Assembly: GCA_963844865.1 (NCBI GenBank)
Contig: CAWJPY010000005.1
Coordinates: forward strand, 186,001-250,000
From: CAWJPY01 sp963844865
GTDB lineage: Bacteria; Acidobacteriota; Thermoanaerobaculia; Thermoanaerobaculales; Sulfomarinibacteraceae
Direction of reading: 5' to 3'
Length of the DNA: 64,000 bases
Each line of letters starts with the position of its first letter. Positions within the stretch are counted from its first letter, which is position 1. The translations under genes were made by a program, and so were the position numbers. The notes below the pieces were generated by a model. That model saw nothing but the letters and a program-made list of their open reading frames with translations. It was not told the origin of the DNA and did not search any database. Of the stretch, positions 39,104-47,971 are shown one piece after another.

Positions 39104-39907
39104 ATGCCGACCTACCGTCTCATCGTGGAGTACGACGGCAGCAAGTTCGCCGGCTGGCAGGTGCAACCAAAAGGGCGCACCGTGCAGGGGGTCCTGACCC
39201 GCATCCTGCGGGAAACGACCGGCCATGAGAACCTGACCCTGCTCGGGGCCGGCCGCACCGACGCCGGCGTCCATGCCCTCGCCCAGGTGGCGTCCATCAG
39301 GACGCCCGCCCGCCTGCCCGTGCCAAAGCTGTTGGGGGTCCTCGCCAAGGCGCTCCCCCCCGACCTCGCCGTCCTCGAGATGACCAGGGTGCCAGACGCC
39401 TTTCATCCTCGCCACGACGCGGTCCGCCGCAGCTACCGCTACCAGATCGCCCGCCGCCGTTCGGCCTTCGGCAAGCGCTTCACCTGGTGGGTGCCGGGCC
39501 GGCTCGACGCGACGGCCATGCAGACCGCGGCGGTCCGCTTCGTGGGCCGTCACGACTTCGCCGCCTTCGCGCGTCGTGACGCCTCCCGCACGCGGACCAT
39601 CGTCGTGGTCGAGGAGTGCCGGGTCACGGACCTGGACGAGGTCGTGCTGATGCGCATCGTCGCCAGCCACTTCCTGTGGAGCCAGGCGCGACGCATGGTG
39701 GGCGCACTCGTCGCAGTGGGCCGGGGCGAGGCGGCGCCCGCCGACGTCGAGCGCTGGTTGACCGGCGCGGCATCGCCGCCGGCGCTCGCTGCGCCGGCCG
39801 CCGGCCTGTTCCTGGAGGCCGTGCACTACCCCGGCGAAGCGCCCGACCTGCCACCCCTGCTGCCGATCGGCATCCCCTGGCGGGCTGGCCATCGCCCCCA
39901 GGAGTGA
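39104..39907 (+). CDS. truA: tRNA pseudouridine(38-40) synthase TruA
   Basis: 267 residues. YDGSKFAGWQVQPKGRTVQG and GAGRTDAGVHA place the catalytic Asp at residue 53; FHPRHDAVRRSYRY and MVGALVAVGRGE follow as in the family. It modifies uridines of the anticodon stem-loop. ATG 39104 is 25 bases after the regulator stop, so co-transcription is possible. Confidence 0.96.
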   Translation: MPTYRLIVEYDGSKFAGWQVQPKGRTVQGVLTRILRETTGHENLTLLGAGRTDAGVHALAQVASIRTPARLPVPKLLGVLAKALPPDLAVLEMTRVPDAFHPRHDAVRRSYRYQIARRRSAFGKRFTWWVPGRLDATAMQTAAVRFVGRHDFAAFARRDASRTRTIVVVEECRVTDLDEVVLMRIVASHFLWSQARRMVGALVAVGRGEAAPADVERWLTGAASPPALAAPAAGLFLEAVHYPGEAPDLPPLLPIGIPWRAGHRPQE

Positions 39908-40014
39908 GGCCCCCCTCGACGAAGGTCGGAGCTCCACCGCTCCGGCCCAACCCGGCGGCGGCCCTCCATCCGGCTCCGATTCGAGATTTGCTCCCAATGA
40001 CACACCCTTGTTCT

Positions 40015-40166
40015 GTCATGGTGAGCGAGGAGCTCGCCGTCCGCGGCGAGCGACGAGTCGAACCATCCCCCCGAAGGCCCGTGGGACGCAGCGCAGGGGC
40101 GGTCGCGGTTCTAGCGGGGGATCCTTCGGCCGCACTCGGCGGACCGAGCGCCGGCCTCAGGATGAC
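40015..40166. repeat. Inverted-end element GTCATNNTGAG ... CTCANNATGAC
   Basis: GTCATGGTGAGCG begins at 40015 and CCTCAGGATGAC ends at 40166. Inside are GAGTCGAACCATC and GGATCCTTCGG, a layout I know from short dispersed repeats in other genomes. Only one copy is in the window. It lies in the 339-base gene-free stretch 39908-40246, which otherwise shows nothing. Confidence 0.5.
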
Positions 40167-40246
40167 GCTCGACTTGAGCGGCCCACCGTCTCTGGACGGC
40201 TCCGTGTCATGCCATGCGGCACCGCCCCGAAGGGGCGTGAAGGTGC

Positions 40247-40867
40247 TCAGGGGTCCACGAGGAGGATGGAGACCCCCGGGCGGAACATGTGGAGCAGGCG
40301 ACGGGCATCGTCGGCGCTGGTCTCGACCACCAAGGTCGGCGGTCCCGTGTCCACCGGGCGCCCCCAGAGCCGGTTCCACCCCGTTCGTACCCGTGCCAGC
40401 AGGCGGCGCCCGAGATTGGTGGGCGGGTTCGACCCCATGGCGAGCATCCATCCGTGGTCCAGCTCGACGCGGTACTGGGCGGGCGGCCGGGGTTCGGGAG
40501 TGGCCGTCACCGCCGGCACCGGCGGCTCCTCCTGCTCGCGGTAGGGGACCAGGGTGGGCGGCGCCACCACCGGTCGCCACTCCTCCTTCGGAGCGTGGAC
40601 CACCCGCCACACCTCCGGCAGCTCGACCTCCGCCTCCCCCGCTTCTCCCGCAGGGGGCACCGGCAGGAGGAGCTCGACCGCACGCAGCGGCACCCGGTCC
40701 AGCTCCATCCCCCGAGCCTTGACCACCAGTTGACCGCGTCCCGGATCCACGACCAGGTACAGACCGGGCCGCCGCGCGAGTGCCAGCTCCAGCTCCGGCC
40801 CCGAGCCGGCAGCGGCGCCGACCGCGCTAGTACAGATACACGCGAGCGCCAACAGGTACCGTGTCAT
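40247..40867 (-). CDS. Secreted protein of unknown function, downstream of L,D-transpeptidases
   Basis: 206 residues. Signal peptide (MTRYLLALACICTSAVGAAA), then a strand-rich region (GLYLVVDPGRGQLVVKARGMELDRVPL) that resembles the start of YkuD-type domains, then a Pro-rich stretch and VSILLVDP at the end. No catalytic HG/Cys motif is present. It overlaps the upstream L,D-transpeptidase gene by 41 bases. It may be a degenerate relative or partner of those enzymes. Confidence 0.7.
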   Translation of the reverse strand: MTRYLLALACICTSAVGAAAGSGPELELALARRPGLYLVVDPGRGQLVVKARGMELDRVPLRAVELLLPVPPAGEAGEAEVELPEVWRVVHAPKEEWRPVVAPPTLVPYREQEEPPVPAVTATPEPRPPAQYRVELDHGWMLAMGSNPPTNLGRRLLARVRTGWNRLWGRPVDTGPPTLVVETSADDARRLLHMFRPGVSILLVDP

Positions 40868-41504
40868 AGACGAACTTCAGGTCGGCATCGCCGAGTCGCA
40901 CGCAGCCGTGGGTGACCCCCTGGCCGAGGAGAGTCTGGAAGAGGGTGCCGTGGATGATGTAGCCGTCGCCGAGGTAGAGCGCGTAGTCCCCGAGAGACAC
41001 CCGGTCGATGCGCTCGCCGGGATCGCGGGGGGGCGCGAACCCCTCCTCGATGAACGCCCAGTCCGGCTTCGTCCACACCGGGTCCCGCACCTTGCGCAGG
41101 ACCCGGCGCTCGCCCAGAGGCGTGTCGAACACCCAGGTCCGCGAGCCCTCCGGATGGACGAGGACCGTGCCGCTGCCCGTGGAGCACACCGCCTCGCGCA
41201 GGAGCCGCTCGCCGTCATAGACCCGGAGCCGGTTGTGGAAGGTGTCGATGACGATGTAACGGCCCCGGGGCCGGAGCCTGGCCAGCCGTCCCTCCGCCGC
41301 CTGCTCCCCGGAGCTCTCCCGCGTTCCTTGAGGCCGTCCTCCGGCCGGTAAGAGACGAACCACCCGCGTCGGGGCTCCCAGCAGGACCAGGAGCGTCATC
41401 GCCGCCGCCAGCACGCCCAGGATGGTCAACGAGGCGACCCACAGGCGTCGACGGTCGGCGACCCACGACGCCCCGGGCCCTGGACCGACGCCGTCCGGGA
41501 TCAC
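40827..41504 (-). CDS. L,D-transpeptidase (YkuD domain), membrane-anchored
   Basis: 225 residues. N-terminal membrane anchor (LWVASLTILGVLAAAMTLLVLL), then a YkuD domain from RYIVIDTFHNRLRVYD to VPVGARVYLY with the active site IHGT...GVTHGCVRLGDAD (His and catalytic Cys). It makes 3-3 crosslinks or attaches proteins to peptidoglycan. GTG 41504 overlaps the stop of the upstream L,D-transpeptidase gene (GTGA). Confidence 0.9.
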   Translation of the reverse strand: MIPDGVGPGPGASWVADRRRLWVASLTILGVLAAAMTLLVLLGAPTRVVRLLPAGGRPQGTRESSGEQAAEGRLARLRPRGRYIVIDTFHNRLRVYDGERLLREAVCSTGSGTVLVHPEGSRTWVFDTPLGERRVLRKVRDPVWTKPDWAFIEEGFAPPRDPGERIDRVSLGDYALYLGDGYIIHGTLFQTLLGQGVTHGCVRLGDADLKFVYDTVPVGARVYLY

Positions 41505-42613
41505 AGCGCCCCCACAATGGTCACCGGCGTGCCCACCCTGACCAGGGAGAACAGGCGATCCATGTCGCGGTCCGTGAGGGCCACGCATCCATCCGTCCAG
41601 TCACGGCCGCTGCCGCCACCGCCGTGGATCTCGATGAGGCCCCCTGGGCCCGCGCCGCGCGGGATCTCCCCTGCTTTCACACTCCTTTCGAAGCGCCGAC
41701 GGTCCTCCGCATTCGGGTAGTCGATGAGGAGGGCCAGGTGGTAGCGGGTCGCCGTGCCCGACTTCTTGTCCGTGATCCGGTATCGGCCTTCAGGTGTGGC
41801 CCGATCGCCGGCTCGCCGCTTCGGTTGGAGACCGCCGCTCCCGAGTTCGACCTCGAAGTCGGCGGTCTCGAGCCCCGAGCGGTACACGATCAACCGGCGC
41901 TGGAGCTTGTCGATGACGATGGCCGACTCTCCGGTCCGCCGTGACTGCGCCACCGTGTCTGCAGCCTGTCGTCGCCACCGGCGGAGCAGCTCGGGATCGG
42001 AGAAACGCTCGTGGACGGCCTCCCAGGTGGCAGCCAACCGCACGCCTTCCTCGCGGGCCGCCGTCGCCTGGGCGAGGGCCCCCTGGAGATCCCCCGTTGC
42101 CGCCAGGCGCCGGGCCGCGCCGAGCCGGAACTCGGCCGCAGCGAGCAGCGCCGCTTCCTCTCGAGCCATGCCGGCGCGGCCACGCCGGCTCCGGGCCGCT
42201 GCAATGCTGGCCCTCGCCTCGTCCAGCACCGTCTCCAGGCGCCGGAGCCGCTTCGCCCGCTCGCCCCGTGCCGCGAGCAGCCCTCTTCTCGCCGTCTCCA
42301 CCGCCCGCTCCCAGGCCCCTTCGACGCGCCCCGTGCGCCGCGACCAGGGCGGGGCGACACCCTCGGCGGCGGTGATCCTCTCCGCCTCGGCGACCAGGGC
42401 TTGGACCCTTTCCGCGGTGGCCGGATCGCAGCTCCGGAGCTCTCGAATCGACCGATCCAGGCCCTCGCGCACGCCCGCCCAGCGGCCGGCCGGCTCGGCG
42501 CGCGCACAACCCGAGGTCGCGGCCAGGATCATCCCCATCAGGTTCAAACACCAGAGACGCCGGCGGCAGATGACTGCCGCCGGCGCCTTCCGAGCATCCT
42601 CAGGTCTCAGCAC
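41501..42613 (-). CDS. L,D-transpeptidase lipoprotein with helical spacer
   Basis: About 370 residues. RRRLWCLNLMGMILAATSGC reads as a signal peptide with lipobox TSGC. An Arg/Ala-rich coiled-coil-like region follows, then a YkuD domain (SAIVIDKLQRRLIVYRSG; IEIHGGGGSGRDWTDGCVAL) with catalytic His and Cys. Start uncertain: GTG 42613 gives a well-formed signal peptide and overlaps the upstream stop; TTG 42547 and ATG 42538 give peptides too short for one. It is the second L,D-transpeptidase in the operon. Confidence 0.85.
   Translation of the reverse strand: MLRPEDARKAPAAVICRRRLWCLNLMGMILAATSGCARAEPAGRWAGVREGLDRSIRELRSCDPATAERVQALVAEAERITAAEGVAPPWSRRTGRVEGAWERAVETARRGLLAARGERAKRLRRLETVLDEARASIAAARSRRGRAGMAREEAALLAAAEFRLGAARRLAATGDLQGALAQATAAREEGVRLAATWEAVHERFSDPELLRRWRRQAADTVAQSRRTGESAIVIDKLQRRLIVYRSGLETADFEVELGSGGLQPKRRAGDRATPEGRYRITDKKSGTATRYHLALLIDYPNAEDRRRFERSVKAGEIPRGAGPGGLIEIHGGGGSGRDWTDGCVALTDRDMDRLFSLVRVGTPVTIVGAL
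42558..42585 (-). other. Strong hairpin between lipoprotein and L,D-transpeptidase genes
   Basis: CGCCGGCGGCAG (42558-42569) pairs perfectly over 12 bp with 42574-42585 around a 4-base loop. On the minus strand it follows the lipoprotein stop by about 20 bases and lacks a T run, so it may stabilise or attenuate the transcript rather than end it. If the 42613 start is right, it is also coding. Confidence 0.55.
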
Positions 42614-43221
42614 CCGATCTTGGCCTTGGCGCTTTCCAGATCCTTCACAACCGTGTCCACCTGGCTCTTGAGCTCCTCGGCGAGGGTCCTCGCCTGCAGA
42701 TAGCTCTCGCTGCTCATGGCCGACTCCACGTCCGTGAGCTGCTGGGCGAGGCCGTCCACGTTGCCCCGCATCAGCTGGAGATCGCTGGCGAAGCCCTTCG
42801 GCCGGCGCCGGCATCGACCGAGCTGATCCAGAAGCTCATTGGCTCGATCCAAGCTCCCCTTGACATCGGACACGGCCGTCTCCGCCTCGGTCTTCGCCTG
42901 CTCCCTGCCGGCCACCGCGGCCTGCTCGGCCTTCACGGCCTCCTCGCGTGCGGTCTCGACGAGCTGGCCAGCGTTCTTGTAGGAGCGGAGCGGGGCGAAC
43001 TTCGCGTTCTGGGCCTCGACCTCGGCCATGGCTGCCGTCATGGACTGCTGCGCCTGATCCCACGCCTGCGGCGCGTAGTCGGGCGCCTGCGCCTTCTGGG
43101 CCTGATCGAGCGCTGTCCGTGCCTGGTCGATGGACTGCTGGGGGGCCTTGGCGCAGCCCACCAGCGCGCCGACGACCAGCAGCATCACTCCCGTCGTCAC
43201 CATCATCTTCCGAGCCATCAT
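42607..43221 (-). CDS. Coiled-coil lipoprotein
   Basis: 204 residues. Signal peptide MMVTTGVMLLVVGALVGC with lipobox LVGC, then long amphipathic helices (DQARTALDQAQKAQAPDYAP; AREEAVKAEQAAVAGREQAK), similar to DUF4398-type envelope lipoproteins. ATG 43221 is preceded by AAAGGAGAAGG, a strong site suited to an abundant protein. It is first in the operon with two L,D-transpeptidases, so it may be a cell-wall-linked or wall-associated lipoprotein (inference). It ends KAKIGC. Confidence 0.8.
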   Translation of the reverse strand: MMARKMMVTTGVMLLVVGALVGCAKAPQQSIDQARTALDQAQKAQAPDYAPQAWDQAQQSMTAAMAEVEAQNAKFAPLRSYKNAGQLVETAREEAVKAEQAAVAGREQAKTEAETAVSDVKGSLDRANELLDQLGRCRRRPKGFASDLQLMRGNVDGLAQQLTDVESAMSSESYLQARTLAEELKSQVDTVVKDLESAKAKIGC

Positions 43222-43617
43222 CCTTCTCCTTTCCCCTGAAGCGGCTCATGCCGCCCGTGTGCGGATGTCTGGTTCGCCCTCCAATCGGCACCTGCCTGGG
43301 CGCTGAGGCCAGCAACCGCAGAGAGGCGGCGAGTATAATGCAACTCCCATGCCGCGCCATGTCGGAGCACGTCCCCCTCGGAGGCGACCACCGTCAGTGC
43401 CTGTTGACCGCACCTCACAGGCTCCGCAGACGTTGTCGACTGCAAACCTACGCCTCCCGGGGGCGCACCGGCACCGGATCGGGCGCCGCGACCGTGGCGC
43501 CGGTCACCGTCGATCCGGCATTGCCGCGATCACCCCGCCACCCGCGGTGCCGCTCCGCCCCGGTCCCACTCTCTCGAGGACGATCGTGGAATCCATCCCG
43601 TCCCGGCAGCACAGCCC
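43222..43617. other. Gene-free divergent region with a TATAAT box
   Basis: 396 bases between the lipoprotein and antiporter genes. TATAAT at 43334-43339 is the only strong box (plus strand; TATACT on the minus strand overlaps it), with no good -35 on either side. The open frame 43349-43627 has no recognisable protein features. I see no RNA gene. Confidence 0.4.
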
Positions 43618-45495
43618 ATGGACCTGATTCTCTCCACCATCGTCGTGGCGACCGCGGTCGGCATCGGCGCCCAGATCATCGCCGACCGCTTCCAGCTCCC
43701 CGCCATCCTCCCCCTCCTGGTGCTCGGCATCCTGCTCGGTCCGGCAGGCATCGGTCTCTTCGAGCCCCACTCCCTGGGCGGCGTGCTCGAGGTGGCCATT
43801 CACCTCGGGGTCGCGATCATCCTCTTCGAAGGGGGGCTGTCCCTGGAGGCCGATCGGCTGCTCAAGGTCGGCGCCCCGGTGCGCAACCTGCTCACCATCG
43901 GCGTCGTGGTCACGGGCCTCGGGTGCGCCGCGCTGGCCCACGGGCTCCTCGGCCTGTCCTGGGGGGCGTCCGCCCTCTTCGGCGCCATCATGACCGTCAC
44001 CGGCCCCACGGTGATCGTGCCCCTGCTGCGCCACATGATCGCGCCCAAGGCGGTCAAGACGATCCTCCTCTCGGAGGGCCTGATCATCGATCCCATCGGT
44101 GCGGTCCTCGCCTACATCGTGCTGCAGTGGATCGTGCGAGCGGGCATCCCGGCCCGGGAGCTGGGCGGCGATCTGCTGCTCCTCGTGGCCAGCGGGACGA
44201 TCCTCGGCTTCGCGGCCGGCGCCCTCGCGCGGCTCGTGCTGCGCACTCGGCTGGTGGGCGGAGAGCTCCGCAACCTGTCGGTGCTGGCGCTGCTGCTCCT
44301 CTGCTACGTGGTATCCGAGCGGCAGGCCCCCCAGTCCGGCATCCTGGCCGCGGTGGTGATGGGCTTCACCCTGTCCGCCTCCGAGCTTCCCGACCTGGTC
44401 TCGTTGAAGGCCTTCAAGGGGCAGCTCACGACCCTGATCATCTCGGTGCTCTTCGTTCTCCTCGCCGGTCAGCTCCGGCTGGAAAGCATCTTCGGCCTCG
44501 GCTGGCAGAGCCTGCTGGTGGTCGCCGGCATCGTGCTGCTGGTCCGGCCCCTGTCCGTCCTCCTGTCGGTGCACCCCTCCCACCTGCCCTGGCGGGGCCG
44601 CACGGTGGTGGCCCTCACCGCCCCTCGGGGGATCGTGGCGGCGGCCGTGGCGTCCCTGGCGGCGCGGGAGATGGAGACCCTCGGCATCTCTGGGGCGGGC
44701 ACGCTGGAGGGATTGGTCTACCTGACGATCATGGTCACCGGCGCCTGGGCCACCGCCGTGGCCCTCGTGGTGCCCTGGCTCCTGGGCTACACCTCGGATC
44801 CGGCCCGGCGGCGGGTCGTCCTGGTGGGCGCGAACGCGCTCAGCGAGCAGATCGCCCTGTTGCTGCAGCGTGCGCAGCGGACCACGGTGGTCGTGGACGC
44901 CGCCTCCTGGCGCCTCGACCGGTTCCGGGACATGGGCATCATGACCGTGTGCGGCGACGCCCGGGAAGCGGCTACCTACGAGGACGCGGGCGTGGAGCGG
45001 GACTCGACGGTCGTGGCGCTCACCACCAACGACGAGCTGAACCTGCTGGTGGCGGAGCTGGTGCGGGACGAGTTCGGGGTGGAGCACCCTATCGTGGCGC
45101 TGCAGCGCCCACCGGAGGACCTCGGTCGCCGCTCGCGGGCCTGGGTCGACCTCCTGGGGGGAGGGAGCATCGACGTGCCGGGATGGGTCCGGATGCTCGA
45201 GAACGAGGAGGCGAGCCTGCTGGAGCTCGACTCGACCGACGAGGCCAGTCTCCCCCACCTCCGGGAGGTCGAACGGGAGCACCGCCGGCGCATCCTCCGC
45301 CTCGGCACCTGGGTCGGCGACCAGCTGCGGCTGGCCGTGGACGACGACGCGGTGAAGGGCGCCGACCGGCTGGCGGTGCTGCTGGGCGAGGGTCGGGCCA
45401 TGGAGCTCCTCCGTCCCCACGTCGTTGTCGAGGGCACCCAGGAGGAGGTCCCCCTGATCCCCGGAGCCGCCGCTGACGGCATCTCGGTGGAGTGA
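43618..45495 (+). CDS. Cation/H+ antiporter (CPA family) with C-terminal TrkA-N domain
   Basis: 625 residues. About 12 membrane helices with FEGGLSLE, GPTVIVPLLRHMIAPK and LLSEGLIIDPIGAVLAY, the conserved core of NhaP-type sodium/proton antiporters. From about residue 395 a nucleotide-binding domain follows (RRRVVLVGANALSEQIALLLQ), then an acidic C-terminus. It probably exports Na+ or K+ for H+ with gating by nucleotide. ATG 43618. Confidence 0.92.
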   Translation: MDLILSTIVVATAVGIGAQIIADRFQLPAILPLLVLGILLGPAGIGLFEPHSLGGVLEVAIHLGVAIILFEGGLSLEADRLLKVGAPVRNLLTIGVVVTGLGCAALAHGLLGLSWGASALFGAIMTVTGPTVIVPLLRHMIAPKAVKTILLSEGLIIDPIGAVLAYIVLQWIVRAGIPARELGGDLLLLVASGTILGFAAGALARLVLRTRLVGGELRNLSVLALLLLCYVVSERQAPQSGILAAVVMGFTLSASELPDLVSLKAFKGQLTTLIISVLFVLLAGQLRLESIFGLGWQSLLVVAGIVLLVRPLSVLLSVHPSHLPWRGRTVVALTAPRGIVAAAVASLAAREMETLGISGAGTLEGLVYLTIMVTGAWATAVALVVPWLLGYTSDPARRRVVLVGANALSEQIALLLQRAQRTTVVVDAASWRLDRFRDMGIMTVCGDAREAATYEDAGVERDSTVVALTTNDELNLLVAELVRDEFGVEHPIVALQRPPEDLGRRSRAWVDLLGGGSIDVPGWVRMLENEEASLLELDSTDEASLPHLREVEREHRRRILRLGTWVGDQLRLAVDDDAVKGADRLAVLLGEGRAMELLRPHVVVEGTQEEVPLIPGAAADGISVE

Positions 45496-45503
45496 AGCCG
45501 CGC

Positions 45504-45971
45504 TCAGTCGCCGGCTTCAGTGCTCAGGGCGCGCCCCTCGGCGTCCACGACCTCCACACTCACCGGGATCCCGGAGCGGATGCTCTCCGTCACCACGCAG
45601 AAGTCCTCGAAGAGGCCGAGGCAGCGTCGCACGGCACTCTGTCCCCCCGACACGGGAACGCGGATCTGCACGTCGAGGTCCGCCAGGCGCATCCTCCCCT
45701 TGTCGTTGCGCTCCACCCGCCCGGTGACCGCGGTGGCGATCTCGCCGTTCAGCTCCGCCCGGGCCTTCTGGAGACAGAAGAACAGGCTGGCGGAGAGGCA
45801 GTTGCCGACGGCCGCCGCCACCAGGCGCGAGGCGTTGGGCCCCGCCTCGCCACCCAGGGGCTCCGGTTCGTCGAGGATGAGATCATCCACCGTGTCCCAG
45901 TCGAATCGGACCTTGAACTCGAAGTCCTGCTGCTGCTCCACGTGGATGGTGAACTTCCCGTTCTCCGCCAT
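45504..45971 (-). CDS. OsmC family peroxiredoxin-like protein
   Basis: 155 residues. Both redox cysteines are present: AAAVGNCLSASLFF and LFEDFCVVTESI, as in OsmC/Ohr proteins that reduce organic hydroperoxides. The N-terminus (FKVRFDWDTVDDLILDEPEP) differs from classical Ohr and fits the wider OsmC-like group. ATG 45971 follows GGGAGG. It is close to the superoxide dismutase gene. Confidence 0.88.
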   Translation of the reverse strand: MAENGKFTIHVEQQQDFEFKVRFDWDTVDDLILDEPEPLGGEAGPNASRLVAAAVGNCLSASLFFCLQKARAELNGEIATAVTGRVERNDKGRMRLADLDVQIRVPVSGGQSAVRRCLGLFEDFCVVTESIRSGIPVSVEVVDAEGRALSTEAGD

Positions 45972-46206
45972 GGTACGTTCCTCCCTTCGCCGTTTCGGGC
46001 TCTTCAATGGACCGGGCCGCCGGGAGCCCTTCGACGCGGACGGCGGACGCCTCTGAGCGCCACGGCCCTCGGCCCCGTCCGGCGTCACATCGCACCCGCC
46101 CTGAACCCGGAATGCCCTGCCATCAAGAGCGACTTACTCATACTGATGATCTCAACGCGCGACTGCACGTTGGCAGTCCCTCACCACTTCGAAAGGAGAG
46201 ACCACC

Positions 46207-46796
46207 ATGCCCTTCGAGCTCCCCGATCTGCCCTTCGCGAAGGATGCCCTGGCGCCCCACATCTCGGCCGAGACCCTCGAGTACCACCACGGCAAGCACC
46301 ACCGCGCCTACGTGAACAACCTCAACGGACTGATCGCGGGCACCGAGTTCGAGGGCAAGGCCCTCGAGGAGATCGTCAAGCAGCGCCTCGCGGCGGCGTC
46401 TTCAACAACGCCGCCCAGGTCTGGAACCACACCTTCTACTGGAACTGCATGAAGCCCGGCGGCGGCGGCAAGCCCCGCGGCGACGCTGGCCGACGCCATC
46501 AACGCCGCCTTCGGCTCGCGTCGACGAGTTCAAGGAGAAGTTCACCGCACGCCGCCGCCGGCCAGTTCGGCTCGGGCTGGGCCTGGCTGGTGAAGAACCG
46601 GCCGGCACGCTGGAGATCGCTGCAACACGCGCCAACGCCGACAACCCCATGCGTCAAGCGGCGACAGCCGCTGCTGACCTGCGACGTGTGGGAGCACGCC
46701 TACTACATCGACTACCGCAACGCGCGCCCCAAGTACGTCGAGGCGTTCTGGAACCTGGTCAACTGGGACTTCGTGGCCGCGAACCTGGCTGGGTGA
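46207..46796 (+). pseudogene. sodB: Fe-type superoxide dismutase, reading frame broken by at least six apparent indels
   Basis: The pieces in order match SodB: FELPDLPFAKDALAPHIS, EYHHGKHHRAYVNNLN, GVFNNAAQVWNHTFYWNCMKP, TLADAINAAFGS, VDEFKEKFTA, AGQFGSGWAWLVKN, DVWEHAYYIDYRNARPKYV and NLVNWDFVAANLAG. Metal ligands (His in EYHH and NHTFYW, Asp and His in DVWEH) are all encoded. The frame shifts near 46395, 46480, 46518, 46550, 46598 and 46665. So many small shifts in a fully conserved protein point to poor sequence here. AAAGGAGAG precedes ATG 46207. Confidence 0.85.
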
Positions 46797-46803
46797 GGCG
46801 CGC

Positions 46804-46823
46804 GGCGGCCGTGGGCGGCCGCC
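46804..46823. terminator. Hairpin between convergent sodB and patatin genes
   Basis: GGCGGCC (46804-46810) pairs with GGCCGCC (46817-46823) around a 6-base loop, in the 65-base gap between two convergent genes. There is no T run, so terminator activity is doubtful. Confidence 0.3.
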
Positions 46824-46861
46824 TCTCGGTCGCCCACGTGCCGCGGGCGCCGTCACATTCC

Positions 46862-47746
46862 TCAGGAACGAGCCTCCCCTGCCCGGTACCGTCGCCAGGC
46901 CCGGTAGCCCTCTTCGATGATGGTCGCGCTGTGCTGGAAGTCGAACCAGCCGAAGCGGCCCACGTCGGGCTCGATCGTCTCCTCGCCGCCGCACATGGCG
47001 ACCGCCAATCGGTACTGGAGGATGTTGTACCCCCGCTCCATGACCTCCCAGCGCCCGGGGAGCACCTCCTCCATGGACGGCTCGCCCCCGTTCTCCTGAC
47101 GGATCGTGCGCCGCACCCAGCCTTCGAGACGCTCCACCAGAGCGGACCGCCTCGGCGAGGGGTTCTGCGGGCCCTCCCGGCCCGCCGGCTTTTCTCCCGG
47201 AGATGACGGGCGGAGGACATTGACCCCGAGCACCGGGGCACCGCCGAGGGTGTGGGCGGCGGTCGTGGGCACCGGATTCACCATGCCGCCGTCGATCAGA
47301 GTACGCCCACCGATCCGCATGGGGGACAGCACCCCGGGAATGGCCGCCGAGGCCCGCGCCGCATCCGCCACGCTGCCCTCGCGCAGCACCAGCTCCTCGC
47401 CACTGTCGAGATCGCAGCACACGGCGCAGTAGGGCATCGTCAAGGCCTCGATATCGCCCCTGCCCAGAATCTCCAGGAGCAGCTCGTGGAAGGCGTTGCC
47501 GAGCAGCGAGCGGACCAGGATGCGGCCGACCGCCAGTGAGTTGACGGCGTTGAAGACCTCCGCCATCTCCTCGGCGGACAGGCCCTCGGCGAGCATGGCG
47601 CCGACGATCGCACCCATCGAGGTGCCGGCCACCGCCGCCACCTCGATGCCGTCCTCCTCCATGCCCTTGAGGATGCCCACGTGGGCGGCGCCGCGAGCGG
47701 CGCCCCCTCCGAGGGCCAGGATGACCTTGTCCGAGCTGAATGCCAT
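46862..47746 (-). CDS. Patatin-like phospholipase
   Basis: 294 residues. Oxyanion motif LALGGGAARGAAHVG, nucleophile elbow GTSMG with Ser43, and DGGMVNPVP with the catalytic Asp form the Ser-Asp dyad. It fits the RssA/YchK-type small patatins, which act as serine hydrolases on lipids. ATG 47746. The C-terminal 80 residues after the Pro/Arg-rich linker are not part of the core domain. The 225 bases upstream show no gene. Confidence 0.92.
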   Translation of the reverse strand: MAFSSDKVILALGGGAARGAAHVGILKGMEEDGIEVAAVAGTSMGAIVGAMLAEGLSAEEMAEVFNAVNSLAVGRILVRSLLGNAFHELLLEILGRGDIEALTMPYCAVCCDLDSGEELVLREGSVADAARASAAIPGVLSPMRIGGRTLIDGGMVNPVPTTAAHTLGGAPVLGVNVLRPSSPGEKPAGREGPQNPSPRRSALVERLEGWVRRTIRQENGGEPSMEEVLPGRWEVMERGYNILQYRLAVAMCGGEETIEPDVGRFGWFDFQHSATIIEEGYRAWRRYRAGEARS

Positions 47747-47971
47747 GTGCCCTGCTCCGTCACCACCAACGAGGTCACATTCGCCATCGTCCGGCGCGAC
47801 AGTCGGCGTTCGTCGTCACCGGCTGGGCCTGTCGGGCCGTCACCCCGTTCGGTACAACGTTTCCACGACCCCGACATCATCCGGACTGGTGCCCCTGCGT
47901 GCCCCAAACCGCGCCATGCAACCCAGCGGATGTCTCCACCCGGGAAGGAGCCGTCGACACAGGGTCGACCG

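Noticed and set aside
43334..43339. Perfect TATAAT box as a promoter
   Set aside because: No -35 of reasonable quality lies 16-18 bp away on either strand, and the distance to the flanking genes is long; kept only as a note in the gap entry.
43504..45420. 638-residue minus-strand open frame opposite the antiporter gene
   Set aside because: It is a GC-rich shadow of the antiporter: low-complexity His/Gln/Arg content, no domain, and the plus strand encodes a clear membrane transporter with conserved motifs.
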